Of a stretch of DNA of 51,036 bases, positions 1 to 8,802 are shown piece by piece. The notes under the pieces were generated by a model that saw only the letters and a list, made by a program, of their open reading frames with translations, did not search any database and had not been told where the DNA came from. Made by a program: the position numbers and the translations under genes. Source of the DNA: Bacillota bacterium (GTDB lineage Bacteria; Bacillota; Clostridia; Peptostreptococcales; Anaerovoracaceae); contig JAHZHL010000022.1 of NCBI GenBank assembly GCA_019420305.1, positions 56,048 through 107,083 on the forward strand, read 5' to 3'. How positions within the stretch are numbered: the first letter of the stretch is position 1; the number at the start of each line of letters is the position of its first letter.

Positions 1-1
1 G

Positions 2-298
2 GGAGATGAACTGGATTATGTAAAGCCTGTATATATTGACAATGGAGAACTGATTCTGGATCACGCCTCGAATCTGAACTGGGCGCAGGCATACGAGGGA
101 CATATTCTGGGGAAAACCAGCACCCGGCTGGATGAGAGGAAAAAGGCCTATGAAAGGGTTACGGCAGAAGAGCTGACCGGATTGTGCAGAGAGGTGTTCC
201 GCCTGGACAATCTGGTGGTGACCATGAAGGGAAAAAAGAGCAAAAGGACGGAGCAGAAAATAAGGAGCCTTTTAGAGAAACTCGATCAGGAGGGATAG
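2..298 (+). CDS. M16-type (insulinase family) zinc peptidase, C-terminal fragment
   Basis: The reading frame is open from the window edge to a TAG at 296-298 and is cut at its 5' end by the window. About 98 residues are visible. They end in a pattern (CREVFRLDNLVVTMKGKK, then a charged helix) that resembles the C-terminal end of clostridial M16 peptidases. The catalytic HxxEH region would lie upstream and is not present, so activity cannot be judged. The stop codon touches the ATG of the next gene at 299, so the two are probably co-transcribed. The family call rests on the tail pattern only and is moderate. Confidence 0.5.
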   Translation, partial: GDELDYVKPVYIDNGELILDHASNLNWAQAYEGHILGKTSTRLDERKKAYERVTAEELTGLCREVFRLDNLVVTMKGKKSKRTEQKIRSLLEKLDQEG

Positions 299-1210
299 AT
301 GAAAATCGTATTTTTAGACAGTTCAGAGGTGAATCAGGGTGATATTTCCTGGGAGCCGATTGAAAAACTGGGAGAGTTCAAGGATTACAAGAGAACGTCA
401 GAAGAAGAAATCACAGACAGGATTCACGGAGCGGAAGCGGTGTTCCTTGACTCCGTGCCGCTGGGAAGAAAGGAGATGGAGCGCAGCCCGTCGCTGAAGT
501 TTATCGGAATCGCGGCAACGGGATATAACCATGTGGATCTGCAGGCTGCCGCGCGGCTGGGAATCGCGGTGACCAACGTACCCGCCTACTCCACGGACGC
601 GGTGGCGCAGCATACAGTGGCTCTGCTGCTTTCCATTGCCAACCGGGTGGAAGCGTATCGGCAGGGCGTCTTTTCCGGGAACTGGAGTTCCTGTAAAGAG
701 ACGCTCCGGGAAACCGCGCCCCTGACCCTGCTTTCCGGAAAATCCATGGGAATCGTAGGATATGGAAATATCGGGAAAAAGGTGGCGGAACTTGCGGGAG
801 CGTTTGGTATGAAAGTAAATATCTACAGCCGTTCCACTCAGGAAACGGTGGAATCGGATGTGGTATCCCTCCACTGCCCACTGACGCCGGAAACCAGGCA
901 TCTGGTGGATAAAAGCTTTATCGAAAATATGAAGGACGGCGCGATCCTTTTGAATACTGCCCGGGGCGGCCTGGTAGACGCGGGGGCTCTGGCGGAGGCT
1001 CTGACTTCGGGAAAACTGACCGCCGCCGGCCTGGATGTAATGGAACCGGAACCGCCTGAAGAGGCAAACCCTCTGATTGGACTGGAAAACTGCTGGATTA
1101 CGCCCCATGTGGCATTCACCCCCTATGAAACCAGAAAAACGGTTGTAGACACCTGCGGGGCGAATCTGGAAAGCTTTCTGAAGGGAGAAAGGCGGAACCG
1201 GCTGGTATGA
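299..1210 (+). CDS. D-2-hydroxyacid dehydrogenase, NAD-binding
   Basis: Cytoplasmic oxidoreductase predicted to interconvert a 2-oxoacid and a D-2-hydroxyacid (hydroxypyruvate/glycerate type) with NAD(P)H. The Rossmann dinucleotide motif GYGNIGKKV lies near residues 154-162. The catalytic Arg is in NTARGGLVD, the Glu follows in the MEPEPPEE segment, and the His is in ITPHVAF, so the Arg-Glu-His triad is complete. At 303 residues it is slightly shorter than usual, with a compact stretch between the nucleotide site and SLHCPLT. ATG follows the upstream stop directly. The final TGA overlaps the ATG of the next gene (ATGA), implying translational coupling. The exact substrate is not determinable. 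Confidence 0.85.
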   Translation: MKIVFLDSSEVNQGDISWEPIEKLGEFKDYKRTSEEEITDRIHGAEAVFLDSVPLGRKEMERSPSLKFIGIAATGYNHVDLQAAARLGIAVTNVPAYSTDAVAQHTVALLLSIANRVEAYRQGVFSGNWSSCKETLRETAPLTLLSGKSMGIVGYGNIGKKVAELAGAFGMKVNIYSRSTQETVESDVVSLHCPLTPETRHLVDKSFIENMKDGAILLNTARGGLVDAGALAEALTSGKLTAAGLDVMEPEPPEEANPLIGLENCWITPHVAFTPYETRKTVVDTCGANLESFLKGERRNRLV

Positions 1211-2301
1211 AGAAAAAAAGGCGAAAGAGAAAGAGCGGCTCAAAGCAGCTTCGCCGCAGAAAACGGAAGATACAGGCCGCGGCTTTAGCACTGCTGGTTT
1301 TCGCGGGATTCGCGGCAGGAATGCTGCTTTATCAGAATCAGAATTCCCGGGTGGAAACAGGAGAAGAAGTCCGGGGAATCTGGCTTGCCTATGTGGACTT
1401 TAAGGAAGTGGGACTGTATAATAAGAGCGAAGATAAGTTCCGGGAAAACGCGGAAAAGTTTTTTAGGCGGGCGAAGAAAAATTCCGTCAATACGGTGTTT
1501 TTTCATGTACGGGCATTTCGGGACGCTTCCTATCCGTCCGATACCTTTCCTATGAGCCGGTATATCTGGGACAAAGAGGAGGAAATCCCTTATGATCCGC
1601 TGGAAATTATGACAGAACTTGCCCATGAACATAATATGCAGCTTCACGCCTGGCTGAATCCTTACCGGAATACGGATTTTGACAAGAAGATCCTCGATCC
1701 GGCCGCATCGGAATCCACAGAAGAGATTCTTACATGCGTGAGAGAGATCCTGGATCACTATGAGGTGGACGGAATTCACTTTGACGACTATTTTTACACG
1801 GAAGATGCGGAGCTTTCCGCGGAAGAAAAAATGAAAAACGTCAACCGGATGGTGCGGTCGGTTTACGAAACGGTGAAAGAATACGGAGAGGAAATCCAGT
1901 TTGGAATCAGCCCGGCCGGAAACACCGGATACTGCGAATCGATCGGAGCGGATATTAAAACCTGGATGTCGGAGGAAGGATATGTGGACTATCTGGCGCC
2001 GCAGATATACTGGACGGATCAGCACAGCGCCACATGGCGGGAGAAGATGTTCAGCGACACACTGAAAGAGTGGATTTCCCTGAATGAGCGGGAGGTTCCT
2101 CTTTACATAGGACTAGCCCTCTACCGGGCAGGGGAAAAGGCTTCGGATGATCCCGGGTGGGGAAAGCGAGATGACAATCTTGCCCGGCAGTTACAAATAC
2201 TTAGAGAAGAAGGCTGCCAAGGCTATATTTTATTCAGCGCCAAGGATCTGTACCGGAAAGGCGCCCGGCAGGAGTTAGAAAACTATCGAAATCAAGTGTG
2301 A
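1207..2301 (+). CDS. Membrane-anchored family 10 glycosidase-like protein (GHL10)
   Basis: A very basic N-terminus (MKKKRRKRKSGSK) and one hydrophobic segment (about residues 25-43) anchor the protein; the rest should be outside the cell. The body matches the glycosyl-hydrolase-like 10 family (Pfam GHL10/YngK type): VRGIWLAYVDF at the start of the barrel, FFHVRAF, LHAWLNPYR, DGIHFDDYFY with acidic residues at the expected active-site strand, and YLAPQIYW. The family is thought to act on wall or exopolysaccharide glycans, but substrates are poorly known. It overlaps the previous gene by ATGA and is followed by a paralogue. It lacks the C-terminal Fn3-like modules of that paralogue. Confidence 0.8.
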   Translation: MKKKRRKRKSGSKQLRRRKRKIQAAALALLVFAGFAAGMLLYQNQNSRVETGEEVRGIWLAYVDFKEVGLYNKSEDKFRENAEKFFRRAKKNSVNTVFFHVRAFRDASYPSDTFPMSRYIWDKEEEIPYDPLEIMTELAHEHNMQLHAWLNPYRNTDFDKKILDPAASESTEEILTCVREILDHYEVDGIHFDDYFYTEDAELSAEEKMKNVNRMVRSVYETVKEYGEEIQFGISPAGNTGYCESIGADIKTWMSEEGYVDYLAPQIYWTDQHSATWREKMFSDTLKEWISLNEREVPLYIGLALYRAGEKASDDPGWGKRDDNLARQLQILREEGCQGYILFSAKDLYRKGARQELENYRNQV

Positions 2302-2321
2302 ACAAGAAGTGTGAGGAGACT

Positions 2322-3974
2322 ATGAAGAAACGAATTGCAGTCATGATTACCGTATGTATCTTTGGAATCACCAGTATCCTGGGGATCGTTCCTTTTCACA
2401 GGGCAGAGGAAGCGCGTGCGTTAAGCGGCGGTCAGGAGGTGCGGGCTGTCTGGCTTTCCTATGTAGACTTCAGTTCTCTGGGGATGAAGACCAACCGTGA
2501 ATCAACCTTTCGGGCAAAGGCTTCCGCTTTTCTGAACAAAGCAAAATCCAATCAGCTCAATACGGTTTACTTCCATGTGAGGGCCTTTGACGACGCGGCC
2601 TGGAAAAGTCCGACTTTTAAAGCTATGTCCTCTCTGACCTCTAAAGCTTCTTCCAAAAAGAAAGCCAAAGACACCTATTCCTTTGATCCTCTGAAAATCA
2701 TGGTGGAGCTGGCGCACAGCAAAGGCATGGAACTTCACGCCTGGATGAATCCTTACCGGATCAGCATGGATTATTATCTGGACCCGGCCTATGAAAGCTC
2801 CACGAAGCGGATTGAAACCGCTGTTCGGGAAGTGATGGCGTATGATGTAGACGGAATTCATTTTGACGATTACTTTTATCACGCTAAAAAAGGCTATAAG
2901 AATCGGGATAATGATAAAATTTTAAAAGTAAGCCAAGATCCTTCCGCGTCGAAAAAACGTTCTAATGTCAATCAAATGGTAAAATCCGTATACCGTACCG
3001 TAAAGTCCTCGGGCAGCGACGCGGCTTTCGGAATCAGCCCCCAGGGTAATATTGAAAACTGCAGATCCGCAGGAGCGGATGTGGACAAATGGCTGTCTTC
3101 CTCCGGATATATCGACTACATCATTCCGCAGATTTACTGGACGAACCAGTGGGGGAGCCGCGGAAAAACGACCATGTATACGGACCGGCTGAAAGCCTGG
3201 AAAAAGCTGAATAAAAACGGAACGGATATGTATATCGGACTGGCATCCTACCGGACCGGAATTAAATACAGCGATGACCCGGGCTGGAAGAAAAAATCCA
3301 CCAACCTGGCGGATCAACTGAACCTGCTCCGTTCTTACGGCTGCGGCGGCTATTCTCTGTTCAGCGCCAAGGATCTGTACCGGAGCGGGGCGAAGACGGA
3401 ACTGAGCAATCTGAGTAAGATGGCAAGAAGGATTCCGCGAATCAGTACGGCCAGATATAATTATAAAACGATCCAGGTGAAATGGAATAAAATTTCCGGT
3501 GTATCCGGCTATCAGATTTACAGGGCCTCTTCAAAGAGGGGATCCTATAAAAGAGTGAAGACTGCGGGTGCTGGTACGACTAGCTTTAAGAATACAAGGC
3601 TCAAACCGGGAAAAAGGTATTATTACAAAATCCGAGCCTATAAAGGAAATACGATCTATCCGTTTTCCTCCACGTCCGCAGAATCGGCAAAACCGAAAGC
3701 TCCGTCAAACATCCGGACCGTTGTGGGAAAACGGAAAATTATCGTGAGATGGAAAAAGGTGTCCGGTGTATCCGGTTATCAGATTTATCGTTCAGCGAAA
3801 AAGTCGGGAAAATACAAACGGATCAAGACCGTCGGGCGCGGAACTTCCAAATTCACAAACAAGCGCTTAAAGCGCGGCAAGCGGTATTACTATAAAGTAA
3901 GAGCCTATAAAAAGGTGCGGGGAAAGAAGATCTACAGCAGCTATAGTTCACGCAGCGGAAAAAGAGTAAAGTAA
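2322..3974 (+). CDS. Secreted GHL10 glycosidase-like protein with two basic Fn3-like repeats
   Basis: The ATG at 2322 is preferred over an in-frame GTG at 2298 because GAGGAG precedes it and because MKKRIAVMITVCIFGITSIL then forms a clean signal peptide. The catalytic-type domain repeats the motifs of the upstream paralogue: VRAVWLSYVDF, YFHVRAF, LHAWMNPYR, DGIHFDDYFY and YIIPQIYW. The last ~190 residues contain two copies of a Fn3-like module with the signature SGVSGYQIYR followed by GKRYYYK(I/V)RAYK. These modules are extremely rich in Lys and Arg, which suggests binding to anionic wall polymers (inference). The tandem pair probably arose by duplication followed by domain gain. Confidence 0.82.
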   Translation: MKKRIAVMITVCIFGITSILGIVPFHRAEEARALSGGQEVRAVWLSYVDFSSLGMKTNRESTFRAKASAFLNKAKSNQLNTVYFHVRAFDDAAWKSPTFKAMSSLTSKASSKKKAKDTYSFDPLKIMVELAHSKGMELHAWMNPYRISMDYYLDPAYESSTKRIETAVREVMAYDVDGIHFDDYFYHAKKGYKNRDNDKILKVSQDPSASKKRSNVNQMVKSVYRTVKSSGSDAAFGISPQGNIENCRSAGADVDKWLSSSGYIDYIIPQIYWTNQWGSRGKTTMYTDRLKAWKKLNKNGTDMYIGLASYRTGIKYSDDPGWKKKSTNLADQLNLLRSYGCGGYSLFSAKDLYRSGAKTELSNLSKMARRIPRISTARYNYKTIQVKWNKISGVSGYQIYRASSKRGSYKRVKTAGAGTTSFKNTRLKPGKRYYYKIRAYKGNTIYPFSSTSAESAKPKAPSNIRTVVGKRKIIVRWKKVSGVSGYQIYRSAKKSGKYKRIKTVGRGTSKFTNKRLKRGKRYYYKVRAYKKVRGKKIYSSYSSRSGKRVK

Positions 3975-4045
3975 GAAAATACAGCGCAGGTTTCAGGAAA
4001 ACAATTTTTCTGGAATACGCGCTGCTCTGAAAGGATGTTTGTGTT

Positions 4046-4405
4046 ATGAAGCTCACAGATGAACAGTTGAAAAAAATACAGGAATTCTGGAATACCTTTG
4101 ATGAAAAAAACGCGGGGAGCGAAAAAACTCCTTTTCAGAGCCAGTATTGCGGAAGTCTGTCCTTTGAGTTGCCGGAGGAAGGGAAAGAACTGCAAAAATG
4201 TGCGGAATTGAAACCGGGCCTGCTGGAAAAGCTGGATCTTTTAGAAAAATGTATCCATATTTTCCGGGATCAGGAAATTCCAAAAGAATTAAGAATGCTG
4301 AGTCTGGCTCTTGCCTGTCTGACACTGGAAGATGAGGTGCAGGGAATACGCTTTTTTATCGAGCACGCTATGGGAGAGGATATGACCTATACGGGGCTTC
4401 AGTGA
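4046..4405 (+). CDS. Hypothetical protein, 119 aa, no family recognised
   Basis: A small soluble protein with no signal peptide or membrane segment. It is acidic and helix-rich, for example in LLEKLDLLEKCIHIF and LRMLSLALACLTLEDEV. It contains several Cys residues but no metal-binding spacing. The ATG is preceded by a weak, rather distant AAAGGA. It sits between two glycosidase-type genes and is followed by a hairpin that may serve as a terminator. Codon use resembles its neighbours, which supports a real gene. No function can be assigned. Confidence 0.6.
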   Translation: MKLTDEQLKKIQEFWNTFDEKNAGSEKTPFQSQYCGSLSFELPEEGKELQKCAELKPGLLEKLDLLEKCIHIFRDQEIPKELRMLSLALACLTLEDEVQGIRFFIEHAMGEDMTYTGLQ

Positions 4406-4438
4406 AAGAGCGGGCACGATCCGTTTAAAAACAGAGAT

Positions 4439-4480
4439 AAACCACCGTCTGGAAACATAAGCTGTATCTGGAGGTGGTTT
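4439..4480 (+). promoter_or_regulatory. Hairpin pairing the ribosome binding site of the GH18 gene
   Basis: AAACCACC at 4439-4446 is the exact reverse complement of GGTGGTTT at 4473-4480, separated by 26 nt and followed by two more T. The 3' arm includes part of the Shine-Dalgarno sequence (GGAGGTGG) for the ATG at 4485. It could be a terminator for the upstream gene, or a structure that hides the ribosome binding site. Both readings are inference from base pairing. Confidence 0.45.
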
Positions 4481-4484
4481 TTGT

Positions 4485-5477
4485 ATGGCAGAGAAAAAAC
4501 AGCGGGAAGTAATCCTGGTGAACGGTTACGCATACCCCACGATTGCGCGGGAAACCCTGAACGCGTGGCTTCCGGATCTGACATTTGTATCTGCGTTCAG
4601 CTATGGATTCACCGCGGAGGGACAGTTGATTGATCTTGAGGATGAGCATATTACAGGATCGGCAAAAGCGGCGGGAGTTGAGCCGCTGATGGTGCTTACG
4701 CCTCTGGACAGGCAGGGGGCTTTCAACAATCAGCTGGCGAAAAGCCTTCTGGAAAATCCGCAGGCACAGGAAAACCTGCTGAATCAGATTCTGGAAAATA
4801 TCCGCAGAAAAGGACTGTTTGGCGTGGATTTTGACTTTGAGTATGTTTTTGAGGAAAACCGGGATCAATATACGGAACTTGTCCGGCAGGCGAGGATCAG
4901 ACTGAATGAAGAGGGATACCTTGTTACAGTGACACTGGCGCCTAAGACCTCCGCGGATCAGAAAGGACTGTTGTATCAGGGGCACGATTACCGGGGAATG
5001 GGGCAGGCCGCGAACTTTGTCCTTCTGATGACCTATGAGTGGGGGTACACCTTCGGTCCTCCGATGGCAGTCGCGCCGCTGGATCAGGTACGGCGAGTCG
5101 TTGAATACGGGGTCACGGAAATTCCTCCGGATCAGATTCTGATGGGCATCCCCAATTATGGGTATGACTGGAAGCTCCCCTTTGTGAAGGGAGAGTCCCG
5201 GGCAGAAAAAATTTCAAGTGATGAGGCCTTCGCGAGGGCGGCTTATTATGGTGTTGAAGTGCAGTTTGATGAAACCGCCCAGTCCCCCTATTTTTACTAT
5301 ACAGATGAAAACGGAGTGGATCATGTTGTCTGGTTTGAGGACGCGCGGAGTCTGCGCGCAAAACTTGCGCTTGTATCGGAGTTTGGACTGGCCGGTGTCA
5401 GCTATTGGAACATTATGAACTTTTTTCAGGCCGGTTCCGAGGTGCTGCGGGAACTGTATGAGGTGGCGAAGGTATAA
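4485..5477 (+). CDS. GH18 glycoside hydrolase, spore cortex-lytic (YaaH/SleL) type without LysM
   Basis: The GH18 catalytic signature DxxDxDxE appears as FGVDFDFEYVF near residues 115-125; the final Glu is the expected proton donor. Later barrel motifs LLMTYEWGY, GIPNYGYDW and GVSYWNIMNFF fit the YaaH/SleL/YdhD branch, which cleaves muramic-lactam-containing cortex peptidoglycan during germination. Those relatives usually carry N-terminal LysM repeats; here the protein (330 aa) starts directly at the catalytic domain and has no signal peptide. That would fit deposition from the mother cell or forespore without Sec export. Its Shine-Dalgarno (GGAGGTGG) is part of a hairpin. The sporulation role is inferred from family. 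Confidence 0.82.
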   Translation: MAEKKQREVILVNGYAYPTIARETLNAWLPDLTFVSAFSYGFTAEGQLIDLEDEHITGSAKAAGVEPLMVLTPLDRQGAFNNQLAKSLLENPQAQENLLNQILENIRRKGLFGVDFDFEYVFEENRDQYTELVRQARIRLNEEGYLVTVTLAPKTSADQKGLLYQGHDYRGMGQAANFVLLMTYEWGYTFGPPMAVAPLDQVRRVVEYGVTEIPPDQILMGIPNYGYDWKLPFVKGESRAEKISSDEAFARAAYYGVEVQFDETAQSPYFYYTDENGVDHVVWFEDARSLRAKLALVSEFGLAGVSYWNIMNFFQAGSEVLRELYEVAKV

Positions 5478-5576
5478 ATTTTTACTATATATTCTGGTTA
5501 TAGCACATTTCATAGAGGGCATTGTACTTTTCTCCTGACGTATTTTACAATAAAGACAGATAAAGGAGAACATACT

Positions 5577-6346
5577 ATGCGAAGATATCAACAAATAGGG
5601 ATTCTGTTGGCATTGTCACTGCTGCTTTTTTCCGGATGCTCCGCGCGGCAGGAAAGCGGCGCGGATTCTCAGGGAAAAATAAGTGAGGAAACAATGCGGA
5701 CACAGCAAAATCAGGAAGGAAACACCGCACAGCTGCGGGAAGAATCGGAAGTAAGAGACGGAACATCCGAAGACACTCTGGCTACTCCGGACGATTTTCC
5801 GGAGGCATACGATTATGGCAGCGGTCTTCTAAATGGATGGAACTATCATGACATGTACCGACGTCTGCCGGAGCCGGAAGGAAACCAGACGGTTTTGAAT
5901 ACAAACCCGGACATCAGCGGATTTCAGGCTCTTTATCTGTGGGAACGGGGAAATGTTCCAGCCCGAACGGAATTTACGGAAGATATGACCGGGTATTATG
6001 ACAACTATGATTTCCGGCCTTATCTGACGGCGATTCCGGTGCGGTTTATCCGGAAGAACGCCGATGTCTACGGCATCGATCCGGACGATATTGCAGTCAT
6101 GGGGTATTCGATTCCATGGATGAAGAGGAATTAAAAGCGGGAGATCTGCCGCCAACCTTTTACTGCTATGGGACGGAAGACCCGTTTTACAGCCAGTTTG
6201 AAGCCCAGTATGATCGGATGCAGGATGTGGGAGTCCCGACAAAGCGGATCGTTTTACAGGACTGGCCCCACGGATTCGGTGGTGACGGCGGATGGATCGG
6301 AGATTACGGAAAGTGGCTGCAACAGGTTTTTTCTCTGAATGAGTGA
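5577..6346 (+). pseudogene. Broken lipoprotein alpha/beta-hydrolase (esterase)
   Basis: The first part (5577-6134) starts with a lipoprotein signal peptide and lipobox (LLFSGCS), then a low-complexity linker and a fragment ending in DPDDIAVMGYS. That is the start of the nucleophile elbow GxSxG, but the frame then runs into IPWMKRN and stops. A second frame (from about 6110) continues with DEEELKAGDLPPTFYCYGTE and ends with the catalytic-His region QDWPHGFGGD. The piece between the Ser and the later strands is missing and the frame changes at the junction near 6108-6116. The region before the elbow also looks shortened. An internal deletion has probably inactivated the gene; a sequencing or assembly error is the alternative. 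Confidence 0.75.
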
Positions 6347-6417
6347 CGGTATTCGGGCGATTGATACTCATCTCGTCCTTTCCACTTTTTTTATTTTGTT
6401 GAATAGAGACTTTACTA

Positions 6418-6446
6418 TTGAATATTTTTCGTATGCGTCGTATAAT
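6418..6446 (+). promoter_or_regulatory. Sigma-A promoter of the amino-acid ABC importer
   Basis: TTGAAT at 6418-6423 and a perfect TATAAT at 6441-6446 are separated by 17 bp. The start codon of the binding-protein gene lies about 38 nt downstream of the -10 box, after a good GAGGGAG ribosome binding site. Confidence 0.75.
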
Positions 6447-6483
6447 TATTAAACCGACACTTATTTAAGAGGGAGAAAGAAAA

Positions 6484-7275
6484 ATGAAAAAGAAGAGTAT
6501 CATTGCGGTCCTGCTTATCGTGGCGCTGGCCTTTTCACTGGCGGCCTGCGGCGGCGGAGACAGCGAAGAAAACACATCCGGCGATTCGGAGAAAGTGACC
6601 TACAAGGTAGGAACAGAGCCGACATTCCCACCGTTTGACACAACGGACGAAGAACAGAATATTGTCGGCCTGGATATGGATCTGATTAAAGCCATCGGTG
6701 AAGATCAGGGATTTGAAGTGACCTTTGAAAACCTGACCTTTGACGGGCTGGTGCCGGCATTGAAGGCGGGAAACATTGATATTATCGCCGCCGGAATGAA
6801 CAAGGACGATCCGGAAAGGCAAAAGCAGGTGGATTTCAGCGACGCTTACTATGAATCCAAGCTGATGGTTGCGGTTACAGAAGACAACAATACCATCAAG
6901 AGCGTGGACGATTTGACGCCGGACATGAAAGTCGCGGCTCAGACCGGAACTACAGGAGCTACAAAAACACAGGAGCTGGCTGATGAGGGGAAAATCGCGG
7001 AGGCTGTTATTCTGGACGGACTTGATACTGCGATGATGCAGCTTCTTAACGGAGATGTGCAGGCGGTGATCAACGATAAGCCGGTAACCGAAGCGTATAT
7101 GAAAAAACAGCCGGATAAAATCAAGATGGTCGGCGAACCTCTGAACGCGGAAAACTACGGATTCGCGGTTCAGAAGGGCAATACGGAACTGCTTGAGAAG
7201 ATCAACGCGGGCCTTGCCAACATTAAGGAAGACGGCACGTTCGACAAACTGGTTGATGAATGGTTCAATAAATAA
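6484..7275 (+). CDS. Polar amino-acid ABC transporter, substrate-binding lipoprotein
   Basis: Extracytoplasmic solute-binding protein of family 3 (glutamine/arginine/cystine type). The signal peptide ends in a lipobox (LALAFSLAACGGG), so Cys22 should be lipid-anchored. Family-3 landmarks are present: VGTEPTFPPFD at the start of lobe I, DMDLIKAIG, FDGLVPALKAGNIDIIAAGM, and AAQTGTTGATKTQEL leading into lobe II. The 263-residue length is normal. It is first in the operon, followed by permease and ATPase genes; a 12-bp hairpin separates it from the permease gene. The ligand cannot be read reliably from sequence. Confidence 0.92.
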   Translation: MKKKSIIAVLLIVALAFSLAACGGGDSEENTSGDSEKVTYKVGTEPTFPPFDTTDEEQNIVGLDMDLIKAIGEDQGFEVTFENLTFDGLVPALKAGNIDIIAAGMNKDDPERQKQVDFSDAYYESKLMVAVTEDNNTIKSVDDLTPDMKVAAQTGTTGATKTQELADEGKIAEAVILDGLDTAMMQLLNGDVQAVINDKPVTEAYMKKQPDKIKMVGEPLNAENYGFAVQKGNTELLEKINAGLANIKEDGTFDKLVDEWFNK

Positions 7276-7299
7276 GAGATATAATAGGATTGTTAGGAG

Positions 7300-7327
7300 A
7301 CCTTTGGCCGCGCAGGCGGTCAAAGGT
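7300..7327 (+). promoter_or_regulatory. Intergenic mRNA hairpin between binding-protein and permease genes
   Basis: ACCTTTGGCCGC (7300-7311) pairs with GCGGTCAAAGGT (7316-7327) through 12 bp with one G-U, closed by a GCAG tetraloop. There is no U tract, so it is unlikely to be a full terminator. Such hairpins commonly protect the upstream mRNA or lower downstream expression, allowing excess binding protein over membrane components. That role is inferred. Confidence 0.6.
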
Positions 7328-7351
7328 TGATTCTTGTCAGGAGGAGATAAG

Positions 7352-8020
7352 GTGCAGGAATATTTACAAGGAGTCATCGTAGCGGCAAAAGGCGCGCCGA
7401 CCACCCTGCTGATTTCACTGGTAGCGGTGTTTATCGGACTGATACTGGGACTTCTGGTGGCTATGGCGAAAATGTCCCGGTTTAAAATTCTGCGGGGAAT
7501 CGCGACGATTTACGTGGACATCCTGAGAGGTACACCGCTGCTGGTGCAGGTATTGATTCTGGCGTACGGAATCCCGCAGATTATCAGCGAGTGGTTTGGC
7601 GTATCCTTTCACTGGGAAATTAAAATTCTGATTGGTTTTATTGCCTGCGGCGTCAACAGCTCTGCCTATATGGCGGAAATCATCCGCAGCGGGCTTCAGG
7701 CGGTTGATATCGGACAGACCGAGGCGGCCCGTTCCCTGGGGATGAGCAGCGCCCAGACCATGCGTTATATCATCATTCCTCAGGCGTTTAAAATCATCGT
7801 TCCGGCTCTTGGAAACGAGTTTATCGCGCTAATAAAAGAAACAGCGATTCTGTCTGTAGCGGGAATTGTGGAAATTACAAGGCGGGGACAGCTATGGGCT
7901 TCCCAGTCCTTTTTGTCCTTTCAGGCATATATCGGAGTGGCGGTAATCTATCTGATTATGACGCTTACTTTATCGCGGATTGTGGCGTATCTGGAAAGGA
8001 GGATGGCGCAGGGTGATTAA
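7352..8020 (+). CDS. Polar amino-acid ABC transporter permease
   Basis: The GTG at 7352 is chosen over an in-frame TTG at 7334 because AGGAGGAG (7339-7346) stands at the right distance before it; the TTG lies upstream of that site. The product is a HisMQ-type permease with about five membrane segments. It carries the twin motif YVDILRGTPLLVQV and the EAA loop EAARSLGMSSAQTMRYIIIP that contacts the ATPase. It would form a homodimeric channel fed by the lipoprotein encoded upstream. Its end overlaps the start of the ATPase gene by 8 nt. Confidence 0.92.
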   Translation: MQEYLQGVIVAAKGAPTTLLISLVAVFIGLILGLLVAMAKMSRFKILRGIATIYVDILRGTPLLVQVLILAYGIPQIISEWFGVSFHWEIKILIGFIACGVNSSAYMAEIIRSGLQAVDIGQTEAARSLGMSSAQTMRYIIIPQAFKIIVPALGNEFIALIKETAILSVAGIVEITRRGQLWASQSFLSFQAYIGVAVIYLIMTLTLSRIVAYLERRMAQGD

Positions 8021-8735
8021 GGTAAAAGATTTGAGAAAATCCTTTGGCAAACTGGAAGTGCTGAAGGGAATTTCCGAGGAAATCAAGGAACAGGAAGTGG
8101 TCTGCGTAATCGGACCGTCGGGATCGGGAAAAAGTACCTTTCTGCGCTGCCTGAACCTGCTGGAAGAGCCTACAGGCGGGGAAGTGTACCTGGACGGAGA
8201 GCAGATTAACCGGCCGGATGTGGACATCGACAAGGTACGGGAAAAGCTGGGAATGGTATTTCAGAGCTTTAACCTGTTTCCCCATATGACCGTGCTGGAC
8301 AACCTGACTCTGGCGCCCATTAAGGTAAAAGGCATGTCAAAAGAAGCCGCGGAAGCAAAGGCAAAAGACTTGTTAAAAACGGTAGGCCTTGAAGATAAAG
8401 CCCTTGCTTACCCGAGGGCTCTGTCCGGCGGACAGAAACAGAGAGTCGCCATCGCCCGGGCTCTTGCCATGGATCCGGAAGTGATGCTGTTTGATGAGCC
8501 GACCTCGGCGCTGGACCCGGAAATGGTTGGAGAAGTGCTTGCCGTAATGAAGGATCTGGCGGAAAAGGGAATGACCATGGTGATTGTAACCCATGAGATG
8601 GGATTCGCCAAAGAAGTGGCGGATCGGGTGTTCTTCATGGACCAGGGAATTATCATGGAGCAGGGAACCCCGGCAGAATTGTTTGATTCCCCGCGGAATG
8701 AGCGGACAAAGAGCTTTCTCAGTAAAGTTTTATAG
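8013..8735 (+). CDS. Polar amino-acid ABC transporter ATP-binding protein
   Basis: The GTG at 8013 is the likely start: AAGGAGG ends about 10 nt upstream, and the product then begins MIKVKDLRKSFG, as in GlnQ-like ATPases. Walker A (GPSGSGKST), Q-loop (VFQSFNLFPH), signature (LSGGQKQR), Walker B (VMLFDEP) and the switch His (VTHEM) are all intact. It powers uptake through the permease with which it overlaps. A strong terminator follows at 8803. Nothing in it reveals substrate. Confidence 0.93.
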   Translation: MIKVKDLRKSFGKLEVLKGISEEIKEQEVVCVIGPSGSGKSTFLRCLNLLEEPTGGEVYLDGEQINRPDVDIDKVREKLGMVFQSFNLFPHMTVLDNLTLAPIKVKGMSKEAAEAKAKDLLKTVGLEDKALAYPRALSGGQKQRVAIARALAMDPEVMLFDEPTSALDPEMVGEVLAVMKDLAEKGMTMVIVTHEMGFAKEVADRVFFMDQGIIMEQGTPAELFDSPRNERTKSFLSKVL

Positions 8736-8802
8736 TAGATTGGTCGCCGCTATTGTACAGTGGCGGCCCGCTTTTCAGCTGGAGACGCAGTCTGTTATCA
8801 GA

